64,000 bases of DNA. It comes from Curvularia sp. ZM96 (taxonomy: Eukaryota > Ascomycota > Dothideomycetes > Pleosporales > Pleosporaceae). Each line of letters opens with the position of its first letter. Position 1 is the first letter of the stretch. This document shows positions 1-10,722 of this stretch, one piece after another. The notes below the pieces were generated by a model. That model was not told the origin of the DNA. It searched no databases and was given only the letters and a program-made list of their open reading frames with translations. The translations under genes and the position numbers were made by a program. Location of the stretch: assembly GCA_022457065.1 (NCBI GenBank), contig JAJGBQ010000003.1, positions 4,712,001 to 4,776,000 of the forward strand, in the 5' to 3' direction.

Positions 1-584
1 TCCAAGAGGCGATCATGAGCACCACGAACGACTTGTCAATTTTTGCTTGGAAATCAACTGACATTTACGAAGAGTATCGCGGTGCTCTCGCCCGCTCGCC
101 GAAAGAGTTTAGGGATGTGAGAGAACTGGTTCATCGAGGATTTCTAGGCCCCAATCCTGAATTCTCCATGACCAACAGAGGGCTTAAGATTCAGCCCTTG
201 CTTTCCAAGACGCGAGATGGCACCTATTTAATGCCACTCAACTGTGGTAAAAGCGACTCTGCGCAATCCCTTGGTATCATGCTTTCTAAACGGAGCAAGA
301 GCGATGGGCGACTGTATCGATACATGCCATCGGGATTTGTACCTCTCAGCGACCCTTTGATCAAGCAAGATTGCGAGTATTGGCTCAAACAAACCAAAAA
401 ACCGATCTATATTGTTCGAAATGAGCGGTGGAAAAACAGCCCGAGTGAAGAGGCGGAAATAATGATAGGGGGTCAACAAGGGTCAAATGGGACTGAGGTG
501 TCGCTATGGAAGGCCGGGCCGAGGATCCCCCAGACAATCACAGTGAATGAATTGCATTCTTCAGATGAGTCGACGACGGATTAA
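1..584 (+). CDS. HET-type heterokaryon-incompatibility protein, C-terminal part (5' end outside window)
   Basis: The reading frame is open from base 3, so the ATG at 15 is internal and the gene starts upstream of the window. The visible ~194 residues contain the pattern that follows the HET domain in many fungal incompatibility proteins: a DLSIFAW block, then YRGALARSPKEF about twenty residues later, then a basic and beta-rich tail (DUF8212-type region). HET proteins trigger cell death when genetically different hyphae fuse. The catalytic or signalling N-terminus is not visible, so any domain fused upstream is unknown. The family call rests on the DLSIFAW/ALARSP block. The stop is TAA at 582-584. 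Confidence 0.75.
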   Translation, partial: QEAIMSTTNDLSIFAWKSTDIYEEYRGALARSPKEFRDVRELVHRGFLGPNPEFSMTNRGLKIQPLLSKTRDGTYLMPLNCGKSDSAQSLGIMLSKRSKSDGRLYRYMPSGFVPLSDPLIKQDCEYWLKQTKKPIYIVRNERWKNSPSEEAEIMIGGQQGSNGTEVSLWKAGPRIPQTITVNELHSSDESTTD

Positions 585-832
585 AAATAGTTACTAGGTA
601 ATTTCATGATCTCATAAGCCCGAGCACTTCGCGCCAGATCCGCTTGGAAAAGCCCCGTCCGTGGTCCTTTGCATGCTTATCAATGCCAAGGCCCCGATAC
701 CACCACTACACACCTCGCATGCATGCTCGCATGTCATATACATACATAGACAAACCTGCTTACCAATGCTCCCGAACGCAACCGGAAAAAGAAAGGAAAA
801 AGAAAAAGACTCATGTACAACCAATGGCAGCG

Positions 833-1560
833 CTAAGCCCTAGTGGAGCCACGTTGCGGGCCCAAGATATCATCTAGGAAGTCGTTCCAAATCTGCTTCA
901 CCATACCCTCACCCTCTTGTCTAGCGTTGGAAAAGCTGCTGCTGTTGTTATTGGCAGCAGTCTGGTACCCATACTGATTGTTATCAGAGGTATCTGACAG
1001 GACGGCGGGGGAATGGATATGCGTGCCATCGGCAGCAACTGTGTAGATGGTAGGCATCATGGGCACCTGTTCAACAAAGACTCCACGTAAGCAGCCAGCC
1101 TCGGGGGGTTTTTTGGGTTGCTTGCTTAGTAGCGGGACCCAATGGGACGTACCACACCCTCTCCCTCAGCAGCGTGGCCCTGGACATCGGCCCACGGCAG
1201 GATAGGCACGCGGACGCCGAGGGGCGCGCTCCTGGTTTCCGGGTCGAAGTCGGGAATGTAGGCAAAGTCGAGGGTGCTGCTGTCGCCGACTGACTTGTGG
1301 CTGCGAGAGGTATTGAAGCGACGGATCTTGTTGTTGCTGCCCGTTGTCTCGGTGGAGTCGGCAACGGGGTTGGCCAACTCGCCGGACAGGCGGATGGGAC
1401 CGCGCGAGCGGTTGGAGACGTAGGGCTTGTCGGTTGTGAGGAGAGAAGAGGAAGATGTCGCGCCGGTCATGGACAGATGGCGGACAGTGAGGCGGGGTCC
1501 GAGAAGGCGGGGACCCGTGGCGAGGGCGCAGAGAGCGCGGGCGGTGGTTTTTGAGGCCAT
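833..1560 (-). CDS. Small conserved unknown with mitochondrial-like N-terminus, 213 aa
   Basis: Two exons, complement(join(833..1066,1153..1560)). The 86-nt intron has a perfect GTACGT donor and an AACAG acceptor. The joined frame reads through GEGVV-PMMPTIYTVAADG, where neither exon alone makes sense. I chose the ATG at 1560 because the product then opens with MASKTTARALCALATGPRLL, rich in Arg, Ala and Ser without acids, as in mitochondrial presequences. A further in-frame ATG at 1677 would add a less plausible 39 residues. The C-terminus carries MVKQIWNDFLDDILG, which looks like a conserved amphipathic helix. I do not recognise the family; mitochondrial location is inferred from the N-terminus only. 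Confidence 0.65.
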
Positions 1561-3008
1561 TTTGAAGAGTAGGTTGATGTGATGTAGATGTGACTTGGAA
1601 CGAGACGAATGAAAAAGAGAGCACCGCAGATGGGGGAGCGAGGCAAGGAAGTAATGGCAATTGCGAGAGGGGAACAAGATGGCTTATAACGCAGGTGTTG
1701 CAAGCCAAAGTCGGGATCGGGAAATAACAAAGGTCAGCAAGTCTCGGAGTATGCCGGAGAATGCAAGCGGGAGTTTGTTATCGGGCTGATATGATAAACA
1801 GGTGTTTGTTGAGAAGCAGCGGGAGAGTGGATGGGATGACAGCTGAGCAGACTCGCGATGGCATGAGGGGAAGGCTGTCCCTTTAACCCGCTCAGCCTCA
1901 GCCCTAATCGCCTCAAAGTGTCAGATGGTCTTGGCCTCAGGGCATCTAGGTCGCCCTGCACAAAGCGGTCAGTGTGCTGTACGACGACGACGACTCAGTC
2001 GAGCCCCTCAGTTGTTCACTTCATAACGACTGGATTGCTCGGGGATGCAGCGACGGACTCCGAGGCGCGCCTTGTATGGGCGCCACGGATGGAGGGAGCT
2101 TGGGACGCGCGCTAGGCCTGATTTGGGATGGTACGCTTTCCAGACCAATGGGCGGGCCCCACTATGGCCTGCCCAGCACGTCTCCCCGCACTTTTGGTCG
2201 CAGCGCCCGCGTGCCTTGAACGAACCATCTCAGGTCACCACCACGTCGTCCGGGTTTCAGCTGCGCAGTCGCATCAAAGGCGGAGGCAAGCCGTTCGCAG
2301 CAGCGAGAACTACAAACTGCTTTTGCAACAGAACCGCCCAGTCGCAAGACCATGGTGCGAAAATGTCGGTGTAGAGGGGACCTTGTTGAACGCACAGTTC
2401 AACAGGGGGGATCGCCATAGGCCTAGCGATGTCGGCTCCTTCCCGCAACCATGCACAGTCACTGGTTACGACGTTATGCCCATACATAGTACTATGTGAT
2501 CGGCTCTCCTCCACCCAGTCACAACACGAGCCCTGCGACGCTGCTCTGGCTGCGCGAATGAGGCGACCACGCCGCCCTACCTCCAAGACGTCAGATCACA
2601 AAAACGGGCCTCGTTCCGGCGCCTCCCACTCGTCTCGTGATGACGGGCAGCAGCGTCATGGAAAACGTGCATGCTGCAACGAGCTGTCGTCGTTGTCGTC
2701 GACGCAACTGCAACCGATCGAGAGATGCAACGTGTTGCCCAAACCGACCGAGACCGTTGCACAGACGGTGGCCCCCCAGTGGCACTTTCTGTCGACCACG
2801 ACCTCGACGTGCTCGCAAATCGCAAGGTCTGCCCAAATGAGTAAAGTGAGGCTGGGCCCCGTCCCCAACATACCAACGCCCCACCACCCGTGCCTGGCGA
2901 GTACCTTGGACGGGAGGTTCCGCTCTGACGTGCTTGGCAGTCGTTCACACCAAGTATCTTTATGTTGCATCCCAAAAATTCGCCATCAAATCAGATGAGA
3001 AAAGCATC
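1561..3008. other. Intergenic, no gene supported
   Basis: About 1.45 kb between the divergent small unknown gene and the tRNA gene. Several open frames of 70-190 codons occur on both strands, but they overlap each other, have no recognisable domain and show composition typical of chance frames in GC-rich sequence. Confidence 0.6.
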
Positions 3009-3041
3009 GGCCTGATGGTCTAGTGGTATGATTGTCGCTTC

Positions 3042-3092
3042 GTAAGCTTGCCCGCCGCCACCAACACGTCCCACCTCCTAACAACCAACTAG
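3042..3092 (+). other. Spliceosomal-type (GT-AG) intron inside the tRNA anticodon
   Basis: Fifty-one bases with donor GTAAGC, branch-like CTAAC at 3078-3082 (10 nt before the acceptor AG) and acceptor CTAG. Length and all three signals match the mRNA introns of the neighbouring genes. It splits the anticodon after C34. Its removal brings C34 next to GGG (3093-3095), restoring C-G-G plus G37. No tRNA-endonuclease bulge-helix-bulge is expected at this position, since canonical tRNA introns sit after position 37. Confidence 0.6.
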
Positions 3093-3095
3093 GGG

Positions 3096-3125
3096 TTTCT
3101 ACACCTGGATACAGTGTATCTGTTC
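3096..3125 (+). other. Canonical tRNA intron (position 37/38)
   Basis: Thirty bases placed between G37 (3095) and T38 (3126), the standard location for eukaryotic nuclear tRNA introns cut by the Sen endonuclease. The intron holds a five-base-pair hairpin, GATAC/GTATC (3108-3120) with a 3-nt loop. CTG triplets could pair with the CGG anticodon through one G-U pair. Confidence 0.55.
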
Positions 3126-3169
3126 TGTGACAGGCCCCGGGTTCGAATCCCGGTCAGGCCCATTGCATC

Positions 3170-3174
3170 TTTTT
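3170..3174 (+). terminator. Pol III T-run terminator of tRNA-Pro
   Basis: Five consecutive T residues eight bases after the tRNA discriminator base, as expected for RNA polymerase III termination. Confidence 0.7.
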
Positions 3175-3222
3175 GCTTCACGCTGCTCTTTATTTTGCTC
3201 GGGTGGTGGTGTGTTTTCGCTG

Positions 3223-3320
3223 TGGAGAACTATCAAATAGCGCTGTGGTTTTCCTCTGGGGAATATTGAGGAAGCGCTATGTTTTTACTGGGGAACATCG
3301 AAGTAGCGCCGTGGGCATGC
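3223..3320 (+). repeat. Degenerate ~32-bp tandem triplicate
   Basis: Three imperfect direct copies at 3223-3254, 3257-3288 and 3289-3320. Each begins TGGRGAA and carries AGCGCYRTG at the same offset. They lie just downstream of the tRNA terminator. No coding sense is supported. Confidence 0.6.
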
Positions 3321-3726
3321 CTGTGCTCCCTTTTTGCACTGCGCATCTAGAGCACCTTGTTTGGCTTGCACGTGCTGCATCTCAAATTGACATCACTTCA
3401 ATTCACGCTCTCCTATTCAAGCACAATTGCATTCGTGGTATCTGTGTATCAACCAAAGCAAACAACACCCACCCGCCGCCCTGCCCAGAGTCAAACTCCT
3501 TTGCGTTGCTCAATCCCAAGCCCAAAGGGGGTATAAAAAGGAATCCGGCTTTCGCGCATCGAAGCAATGAAAGTGGTATATAAACGAAAGAACATGCGTG
3601 AAGCCAAGAGAAAAATAAGGGAGGTAATGCAGCAAAAAAGACAAAGGCCGTGGACGCGTAAAAAGCTCGTGGGATTGTCCGCCCTCAAAGATGGAGAAGC
3701 GAAAGAGGTAAAAGAGTTCAACGACG

Positions 3727-5946
3727 TCATCGGCCGTCGTACGAGTCACTGACCCATCCGTTGTTGTTGCCCGCGTACATGGGCTGCTGGTTGCTCTGCT
3801 GAAAGTCGTTTTCCTCTTCATAGTACTCGCCTCCACTCGAGGCATCGAAGCTGCTGCGCCCACTAATGTCACCGTCTTCATCAGGCGGGCCGGCAGGAAG
3901 CTGGTCCCATTGTATGCCGGCGAGTGCAGGGTACTGTGCCAGAATAGCGGCCGGCAGGAATGGCTGTGGCGCTTGCATGCCACCAGCCTGAGGGAACGGC
4001 TCAAAGCCAGACTGCCCAGGCATCATGCTGTTGAAGTTTTGAGCAGGCATTGGCGCAAACATGCCGTTGCCATTGTTCATGTGCTGGTTCGGACCGTTCC
4101 ATTCGCCCTTCTCGCGCGCCTCTTCTTCCAACAACGGACGAATGCATACACGGCCTGCTTCGGATCGGAAGTGGCGACCAAGCGCATCAGCGCGGGCGAA
4201 GCGTCGGCCGCAACCCCAGCTGTTGCCGTCCTTGAGACTACCACGGCAGACAAACTTCTTCTCTCCAGAGTGCAAGCCCTCGTGCCGCTTTCGGTCGTGC
4301 TGGCGTGCAAATGCTTTACCGCAAACGCTACAAACAAAAGGACGCTCGTCTGTATGCGTGCGCAGATGCGATCGAAGATTGTACGCTCGAGTGAAGCGCT
4401 TGGGACAGAGGGTGCACTGAAAGGTCGCTGGGTGCTTTTGCGTGCGCTTCGGGTTGGAGCCATCAGCAGGCGCAGGCCTCGTTGGGTCTGCAAGATCCAA
4501 GATGTAGTCACGGTTGGGGACGCTTGATGTCGACGAGCGGCGGGATGATTTACCAGATGGCGAAGGAGAACGAGATTTTGCAGCATTTGGAGACAACGAT
4601 CGATGTACTCCAGAGCCAGGCGTAGAAGCGCGCGAGCTGGCACTGCTGAAAGGATCAGATTTGGCACGCGACCTATTCCTGCTGCGTGCTGTTTTCCCGT
4701 TAGCATAGCTCAGCTCATGCAACTAAGCTTACTTACATCTGTCAGGAGGACTCAGTGCGTCCAGCTGCGGCTCAGCCTTTGGCGGCTCGAAGCTGGCCTG
4801 TCGCGAGGGAGGTGCGAAGTCAATGTTGATTTCTGGGGGTGACATGGCATCCGCTTGGCCGAATTCCGGCATGGGCTGATTCAGTAATGGGAACGGCTCC
4901 GAGTTCTGACCAGTAAAGCCATTCACGCCTTGGGGCCCGTACGGGTTCATGCTTCGACTGAGGCCAAATGTCTCAGGCTGGAACTGCGGTAGCGCCTGCT
5001 GGTTTTGTGGCATCAGACGAGGCGAGATGTGTGGGCTGTTTGATGCGCTGATATGCGCATTGCTGTTGTTTAGGTTGAAGCGGTCAAATCCAGGAACAGG
5101 GTCCTGGAATAGCTGCGGGTCATGCTGCGCGTGGAGAAGAGGCGAGGGCTGGTCATTGTCGAAGCTGTCGTGCTGGTGCAAGTAGGGAGAGTTGTGCGCC
5201 GAGGATGCGACGTCCGAGTAGCCAGCATCGCTGCCTCCTCTAGACCTCGGTCCTCTGAAGCTTGCGCCTGCCATGGGCCCCCATTCTGAAGTTTGGCCGT
5301 AAGCGGCGCTGGGGTCTAGTGACGTGTGTCGCGAGTGGCCTGGCGATCGAAAGGGGCCGTGGGCCATGTTGGGCGAGGCATGGGGGCTTGGACCTTGAGG
5401 GTTGTTCATGTTGGGCAGGAGATGGGGCGGCGTCGGAGCGTTGTGTGGTGTGGTTGCCATCTGATGCATGAGATCCGAGGGATTGACCGACTGGTTCTGC
5501 TGCGACTGCGGGTCGAGTATGTGTGGATCCAGCGTCTGGCCCAGGTACGAGTTCTGGCCCAGGTCGTTGCCCTGGAAGAAGTTGTTGAAGTCGGGGTTGT
5601 TTGCGGCGGACAGGTCGAGTGGGTCAGGCGAGATGTTGTTGCTGCCTTGGGGGCCAAATTGCGGTGTGTTGCTCTGCGACAGAGCCTGCGAGGCCTGCAG
5701 GAAGCTTGCGTCGGAAAAACCGGGCTGCTGCGAGAAGGGCTGGCCCTGGGCGGTGGTGGTGAGGAACTGGGAGGTGTTCAACCCCGCGCTGGTGACGGCG
5801 TACGAGGAAGGGTCCTGGATGGCGTCGAAGCCCAAACCGCCAGAGTGCTGATGCTGGAAGGGCGCCGGTGGGCCGGGCGAGGGCGAGTGGTCTTTATGGG
5901 CATGCTGGCCAGCCGAGGGGGAGCGCCCCCGTTGCTGGATGTCCAT
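3727..5946 (-). CDS. crz1: Calcineurin-responsive C2H2 transcription factor Crz1/CrzA, 723 aa
   Basis: Two exons, complement(join(3727..4688,4737..5946)); the 48-nt intron has a GTAAGT donor, CTAAC branch and ACAG acceptor. Crz1 is dephosphorylated by calcineurin after a calcium signal, enters the nucleus and drives ion-stress and wall genes. The first ~400 residues are disordered, rich in Gln, Pro, Ser and Asn, with many SP sites. A PEINID segment near residue 370 fits the calcineurin-docking PxIxIT consensus with Asp in the last position. Two classical C2H2 fingers (about 490-545; FQCTLC...HLRTH and FVCSVC...HEGLH) are followed by a degenerate third finger with the fungal Crz1 signature GCGRRFARADALGRH. 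The C-terminal tail is acidic and Gln/Asn-rich. The start ATG at 5946 gives the MDIQQRGRSPS opening typical of filamentous orthologues. Length and order match the family. Confidence 0.93.
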
Positions 5947-7240
5947 GATGTACGTCGTCGCGTGTTCCTAACAATAGGTGGGATGTGGAGGAGGGAGCCC
6001 TGGGAGCCGCGCTTGGGCCCGCGTGGAGAGGTTCGAAGGCACCAGAGAACAGGCACGAACGCTGAATGGTCAAAGGGCTGCCAGGAACGCGCAATGTACT
6101 CTCTCGACTGGCTTGACTGCTGGGGCTGGTGAGTGTGAAGGAGGCGCAGTGTTGTCGTCGGTCGCAGGACACAGCCCACCTCACGACGAGCAGTGTTGCT
6201 TGAAGCGGTCTAGCTCGCTATTATTAGCCCCGCGCTGGAAATCCTACAGCCAGAGTTCCCTTGGCAATTCCTGTGTTTCAGTGACAGAGGACTTGAAACG
6301 TCGAGCCGGGAGAGCGGTTATGCGTTGTTCTGCAAGACGTGGGGTGGGGGTTGGAGAAGGTCATGTACCCTTTGTTCGGGCGCGGTTGGAGCCACTCAAG
6401 AGCGCATCCAGTACCGAGACCAGGCGCGCCGGCAGCAGACGAGCGTTATCGCGCAACAACTACCACCACGACTTTGAGCTGACAGCTGCCCGCCAGACGT
6501 AGGTTTTTGGCAAGATTTACTGTGCGGTCCAACACAGCCCCGGTCTTCTACAGCTAATTAGGCTGCTGGTCTGGACGAACAAGCGTGCCATTTCGGCGGG
6601 CAATTCACTTGGCGCACAGTCTAAACCAGCATCCAGCTGGAACAAGCGGTCGCTGTCAGCTGGGCCAGCGGCACCGAACCGTCACAAAAGGTTTGGCATC
6701 AGCTCGCCGGCGGCCAAGATGCACGTGTCAAAAACGGCTGATTAGACTTCACGGCCCTGTTGATTACAGTGTGTCCTGAGTGCACTGCCTCGCTTGCAAC
6801 CAAGTCGCAAGGCACACTCGCTCAAGGCTGATTACCACGTCCCCACAGTGCGCCAAGCCCTTGTTCCGCTTTGGGCAATTTCTATGCAACGTCTTTGCTT
6901 CTGTAGTGATAATTATAGCATACTCTGTCCTCGGGCACATACTTCAGGGAACCACGCGTGTGCACACGTAATGATGTCGTCCATATGCTGCATCTACTAC
7001 ACAACTGCACCCTCAAGACGCGGCACTTGTCGAGTCGGTCGAGCCTTGGTATACGTGGTGTGTGCTCAACCCAGTGGGTTGGCCTTGAATTGCGCCGCGG
7101 GGTGGCCTAGTTCCGGCTTTTTTTCATGTCATGGGAAAAGCTAACCGCAGTCGACTCTATGCAAAATCTTCCTGTGTCATGGGTATCCTATGAAATGGCT
7201 TGCAACAGACAAACTGGCACTGATGATACTCTTGGTACAC
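5947..7240. other. Intergenic: crz1 promoter side and palA 3' side
   Basis: About 1.3 kb between two minus-strand genes; it should hold the crz1 promoter and leader and the palA 3' UTR. Open frames here (for example 5978-6502 plus) have no recognisable domain. I see no RNA gene. Confidence 0.5.
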
Positions 7241-9809
7241 TTAGCCAAAATGCAATCCCTTTGTTGGATCCCACCTCCCGTCTTGGGGAGGCCCCCCAGA
7301 GGGCCGGGGATTGCCTGATGCTGTAGGAGGACCGCCAAACCGAATCCCTACTTCTGGCGTCCACATGCCCGCAGCTGGAGGCATGCTTGCTCTTGTGGGC
7401 GTTGGAGCAGTCAGTGGCTCTTCAGCGTGTGCGCTTGCGCCATAGTGTGGGTCCTGCGCGTCGGCCTGCTTCTGCTGCTGGAGCGAATTCGACGCTGCTT
7501 GCTGAAGGCCGAGGGAGCTCATCCGGGTAGTGAGATCGCTGTTGATGGTTAGCATCTGCGACGGACTATCCACGACGACAACACCTACCTTTCTAGATGG
7601 GATGCCTCCGACTTGCGGTTGTATGCAAAAGTACGCGCATCGTCCCGGAAGCGATTCACAATCTTGGCGAGATCGTTGTAAAACTTCCGACCGACATCCA
7701 GATTGGAGATGATCTCTTTGTACTTGAAGTATGCATTCTCCAAGTTTTGCAAGGCTTGCTCGCGCTTCTTGGTCGACTGGTCTCCGCGACGGGCGATCAA
7801 GAAGGCAGCATTTGCATCTTGCAGCCGCTTGATAGCCTCGGCCTGCTCTCTCTCTTCTTCCTGAACCATGTCCAGGTCAGCGTCGTACATCTGTAGTCGC
7901 TTATCGAAGAGGTTCTCGAACTGTACAGCCTCGATCGTCTGCATAGGATACTCCCGCTCTAAGCGAGCGGCTTCGCGCAGCAGCTCCGGATCTTATTTCT
8001 TGTTAGGGCGTACTCAGCGAGAGACTGGTGAAACCTACTGATGTCATCCTGCTTGGCCTTGGTCCTCAGGGCCTCGATCTTCCGTCGCCGCCTGCTTTCT
8101 AGCCGGCTCACTTCGTTAAAACTGCCCCGCAGCTTACCAGCCTCACGCTCTACGTCTCCAGTAATGGCTGGTCTCCGACCACTGGGTACATAATTCTCCA
8201 ACTCGTGGTCAGGTCCGCTGAGTAGCTTGATGAAGTACTCGTTCTCCTGGAGCTTTGTCTTGACAATATTGTCACTGTTAGTAGCAGCCTTGAAGTAGCC
8301 ATCAATCTCATTAATCTGGGCGTATAGCTTGGGCGCAGCCTGGGCTGCGGGCGGGCGAGTCCATTGTTCAGTACCAAATTTCCGGCGGGCGCCTTCATCC
8401 TCTGCTGCTTCGGACCGAAGAATGTCGACGCCTTCTTGGTAAATGGCTTGGTCAGTGTACATGACTTTCTTGGTGTCTTCCATGGAACGTAGAAGCCGGT
8501 TGATTCCGTCTTGCTGACGAATCTCATCAGCGTGAGCAACAAGGCCTGGTGGCAGGCCTAGTGGTTTTTCCAAAGCTTGAAGCGATCCCGGTAGGTTCAA
8601 GCTACGGAGAACCTCGTGAATCTTGTCTGTTAGCGCCTCCAGCTGCTCAACAATCTGGCCATTGACCAGTCTATCACGGCGATCAACGTAGATGCTTGCT
8701 GCAAGGTGTACTGAATATGGCACCAATTTGGAAAAGAGTGCAGGGCCAAGCTCGCCGTGCTCTCCCAGCATGGAGTTGGACTCGGCAATCTCCTTTGGCA
8801 CTCTTGCCACTACCATGTTCGCTCTGTCCAGTATCTTGAGCTCTGCTTTTGGGGGGACAGGTATCAGATAGATCATATCATTGTCCTTCTCGGCGCGCTT
8901 CAGGTCCTCTGTGATGCGATTCTTCAAGCCGTTTAGGTCCGCCAGCACAGCCTTGTTGATGTACCGCTGTTCCTTGAGAGCTTCGTTGACACAGGTCAGA
9001 CTGTCGCGCAGCCTTGCGACTTCTTCGCCGTACTTGCGCTTCTCCAGCGAGTCGCAAGCCGCACGGTACTGGGCGGCAGCAGCAAAGTGATGGTGCTTTG
9101 CCGTCATGTGGTGTATCCACTCGCTGCTGATTGCGTCGGATTGTATTCCTGCGTCTCCCGCTTCATTGTACAGGTCTGACACGCGCGCGGCTAGTTTTGC
9201 AATGGTCGCATCCTTCAGCCCGTCTTTGACAGCCTTTTGCCAGAAGCACTCCTGAGCCTGCGCCAGCAAGAGCTTCTCCAAGCTCTCCAGTGTCATGAGG
9301 TCCATGTCTTCTGGAGGCTCAGTCCGCAGCTCGGGCAAAACGCTGTTTCTTAGATGAGACAAAACACCGGCACCAAGGCAAAAGTTGTTGGCCGCCGCTT
9401 TCAAGCCATCGGGCGTGCTTCGGTTCGATGACATAGCCAGCTGCGAGTACATTGCGGCGAGGTTGAACATGATATTGGCAAGCTCGAATCGGAGATTGTT
9501 GCGCGATGCCGGGCGGCTTGTGTTGTATCCCAGCGCAGGATACCAGGGAAACTCGACGCCGATGTCGATGGGGAACTTTCCGCTCAGCCATATGAGCTGT
9601 GCAGAGTATTGCTGTAGCTTTGGGATGTTGCTTGGATGAGCTTCTTGGGCGTGTATGGCGACGGAGCGGAGCCTCTCAATGGTCTCGATGTCCTTGGTGA
9701 ACATGTCCGGGTGCTGGTCATATTTGGACGAAATGTACTGTTTGATGGCGTCGCTGAGGTTCACCGAGTGTGACCGTCGGAACGGGAGGAAGAGGATGTT
9801 GCTGGCCAT
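7241..9809 (-). CDS. palA: pH-response ESCRT adaptor PalA/Rim20, 823 aa
   Basis: Three exons, complement(join(7241..7538,7589..7991,8039..9809)). Both introns (47 and 50 nt) have GTAGGT donors and CTAAC branches; joining the first restores DDINPELLREAARLEREYP. The protein opens MASNILFLPFRRSHSVNLSDAI, the start of the BRO1 domain (about 1-390) that binds ESCRT-III Snf7/Vps32. A long coiled-coil V-type domain follows (about 400-720), which in this family binds YPXL motifs in the zinc-finger factor PacC/Rim101. A Pro/Gln-rich tail ends with two short WxPxxGxxFG-like boxes. Its family role is to bring PacC to the Rim13/PalB protease on endosomes under alkaline conditions. It is distinguished from Bro1 by the LPFRRS opening and the tail. 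Divergent from atx1, 913 nt apart. Confidence 0.93.
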
Positions 9810-10722
9810 AGCGTGAGCAAGGAGACGTGTTCGGGCGGGCGTTGTACCTACGAAGCCATGGCGAGGAAATGTTTTTTGCTGGCATCGACTGCGGAAGCTC
9901 TGTCGGAAGACGTCACCGCCCGCCGCTGCAAGCTCCCCGCGCTAGCAAGTGTGGGGTGGCCGAATCTCAGGGTTCACCATTACCATCCATCAGGAACAAG
10001 ACAAGATTGGCACGCGAGAGGGTCAGGTATGCTTTTTCAACGCCAGCTCAGTTCGTCTGTCTGCCATTCGAACGGACAAACTTTGCAACACCAAGCAGTG
10101 TGAGAACCACGGCTGCTCCTGTCGGGCACTCTGCAGCCCAAGACGGCCGCTATTTCTGGCCGGACATGGATTACAAACTCGATGCAACTTGCACTCCTCA
10201 TTGGTAATGCTCGCAATGTGGACATGCCAATGTAGCAACGTCGTGAATACAGTACAGCGGACACGGTGTTCTTTGCTCTCAAGAACCAGCGACCCGACAG
10301 ATGCACCTGGTCCGAACGCGTCTCCTGAGCATGTTTCACGCCACAAGATTGCCCGTGCCTCAAACCAACCTAACATGAAAAGTGCACCTTGCTGAGGCGC
10401 GACGGGTTTCCACCTGCCGGACTGTCATATCAAAGGCCGGATACGTCAGCAGGGCACGACCATAATCTATTGCAATCTAGCCGATTGCACCATCATCTTG
10501 AAACTTGCGCATATCCCTTGGGCATGTCCGTACACTAGCGACTCGGGTGTAGGTACATACATGTGTGTATATATAAATGTGCTCGTTGCGGCAATTCTTC
10601 ACGATTAGCAATACACATCTCTAGCACTTCAACCTTCAAAACCTCCGCCGACCCACATCCAACCACAAAACCACCACCACACCTCCCCACCAAGCCAACA
10701 CCGCACACCCACAACATACACC
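9810..10722. other. Divergent promoter region palA / atx1
   Basis: 913 nt between the two start codons. A TATATATAAAT-like stretch near 10567-10577 lies about 150 nt upstream of the atx1 ATG, and the leader is rich in CCACCA/CACACA. Overlapping open frames at 9813-10395 look like chance frames. Confidence 0.45.

Larger units (their letters stand above)
3009..3161 (+). tRNA. tRNA-Pro(CGG) interrupted by two introns (one spliceosomal-like, one canonical)
   Basis: The acceptor arms GGCCTGA (3009-3015) and TCAGGCC (3154-3160) pair perfectly, with discriminator C at 3161. The A box TGGTCTAGTGG lies at 3016-3026, the B box GGTTCGAATCC at 3140-3150, and a run of five T at 3170-3174 can terminate Pol III. 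D arm, T arm and C73 match eukaryotic tRNA-Pro. The anticodon stem is GTCGC/GTGAC with one G-U pair. Removing 3042-3092 (GTAAGC...CTAAC...TAG) and 3096-3125 leaves exactly 72 nt with loop TTCGGGT: anticodon CGG plus G37, the normal Pro loop. Read with one intron only, the anticodon would be CGT (Thr), which conflicts with the Pro-type body. The tRNA call is strong; the two-intron model is inference. Confidence 0.88.

Noticed and set aside
2429..2998. 189-codon open frame on the plus strand
   Set aside because: Overlapped by three equally long minus-strand frames; no domain, hydrophobic pattern or plausible intron joins.
3009..3161. Reading the tRNA as tRNA-Thr(CGT) with one ~80-nt intron after position 37
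   Set aside because: The body (D arm, C73, T arm) is of the Pro type, while A37 and a CGT anticodon are not. The single-intron reading ignores the perfect GTAAGC/CTAAC/TAG signals and the exact restoration of TTCGGGT and a 72-nt length.
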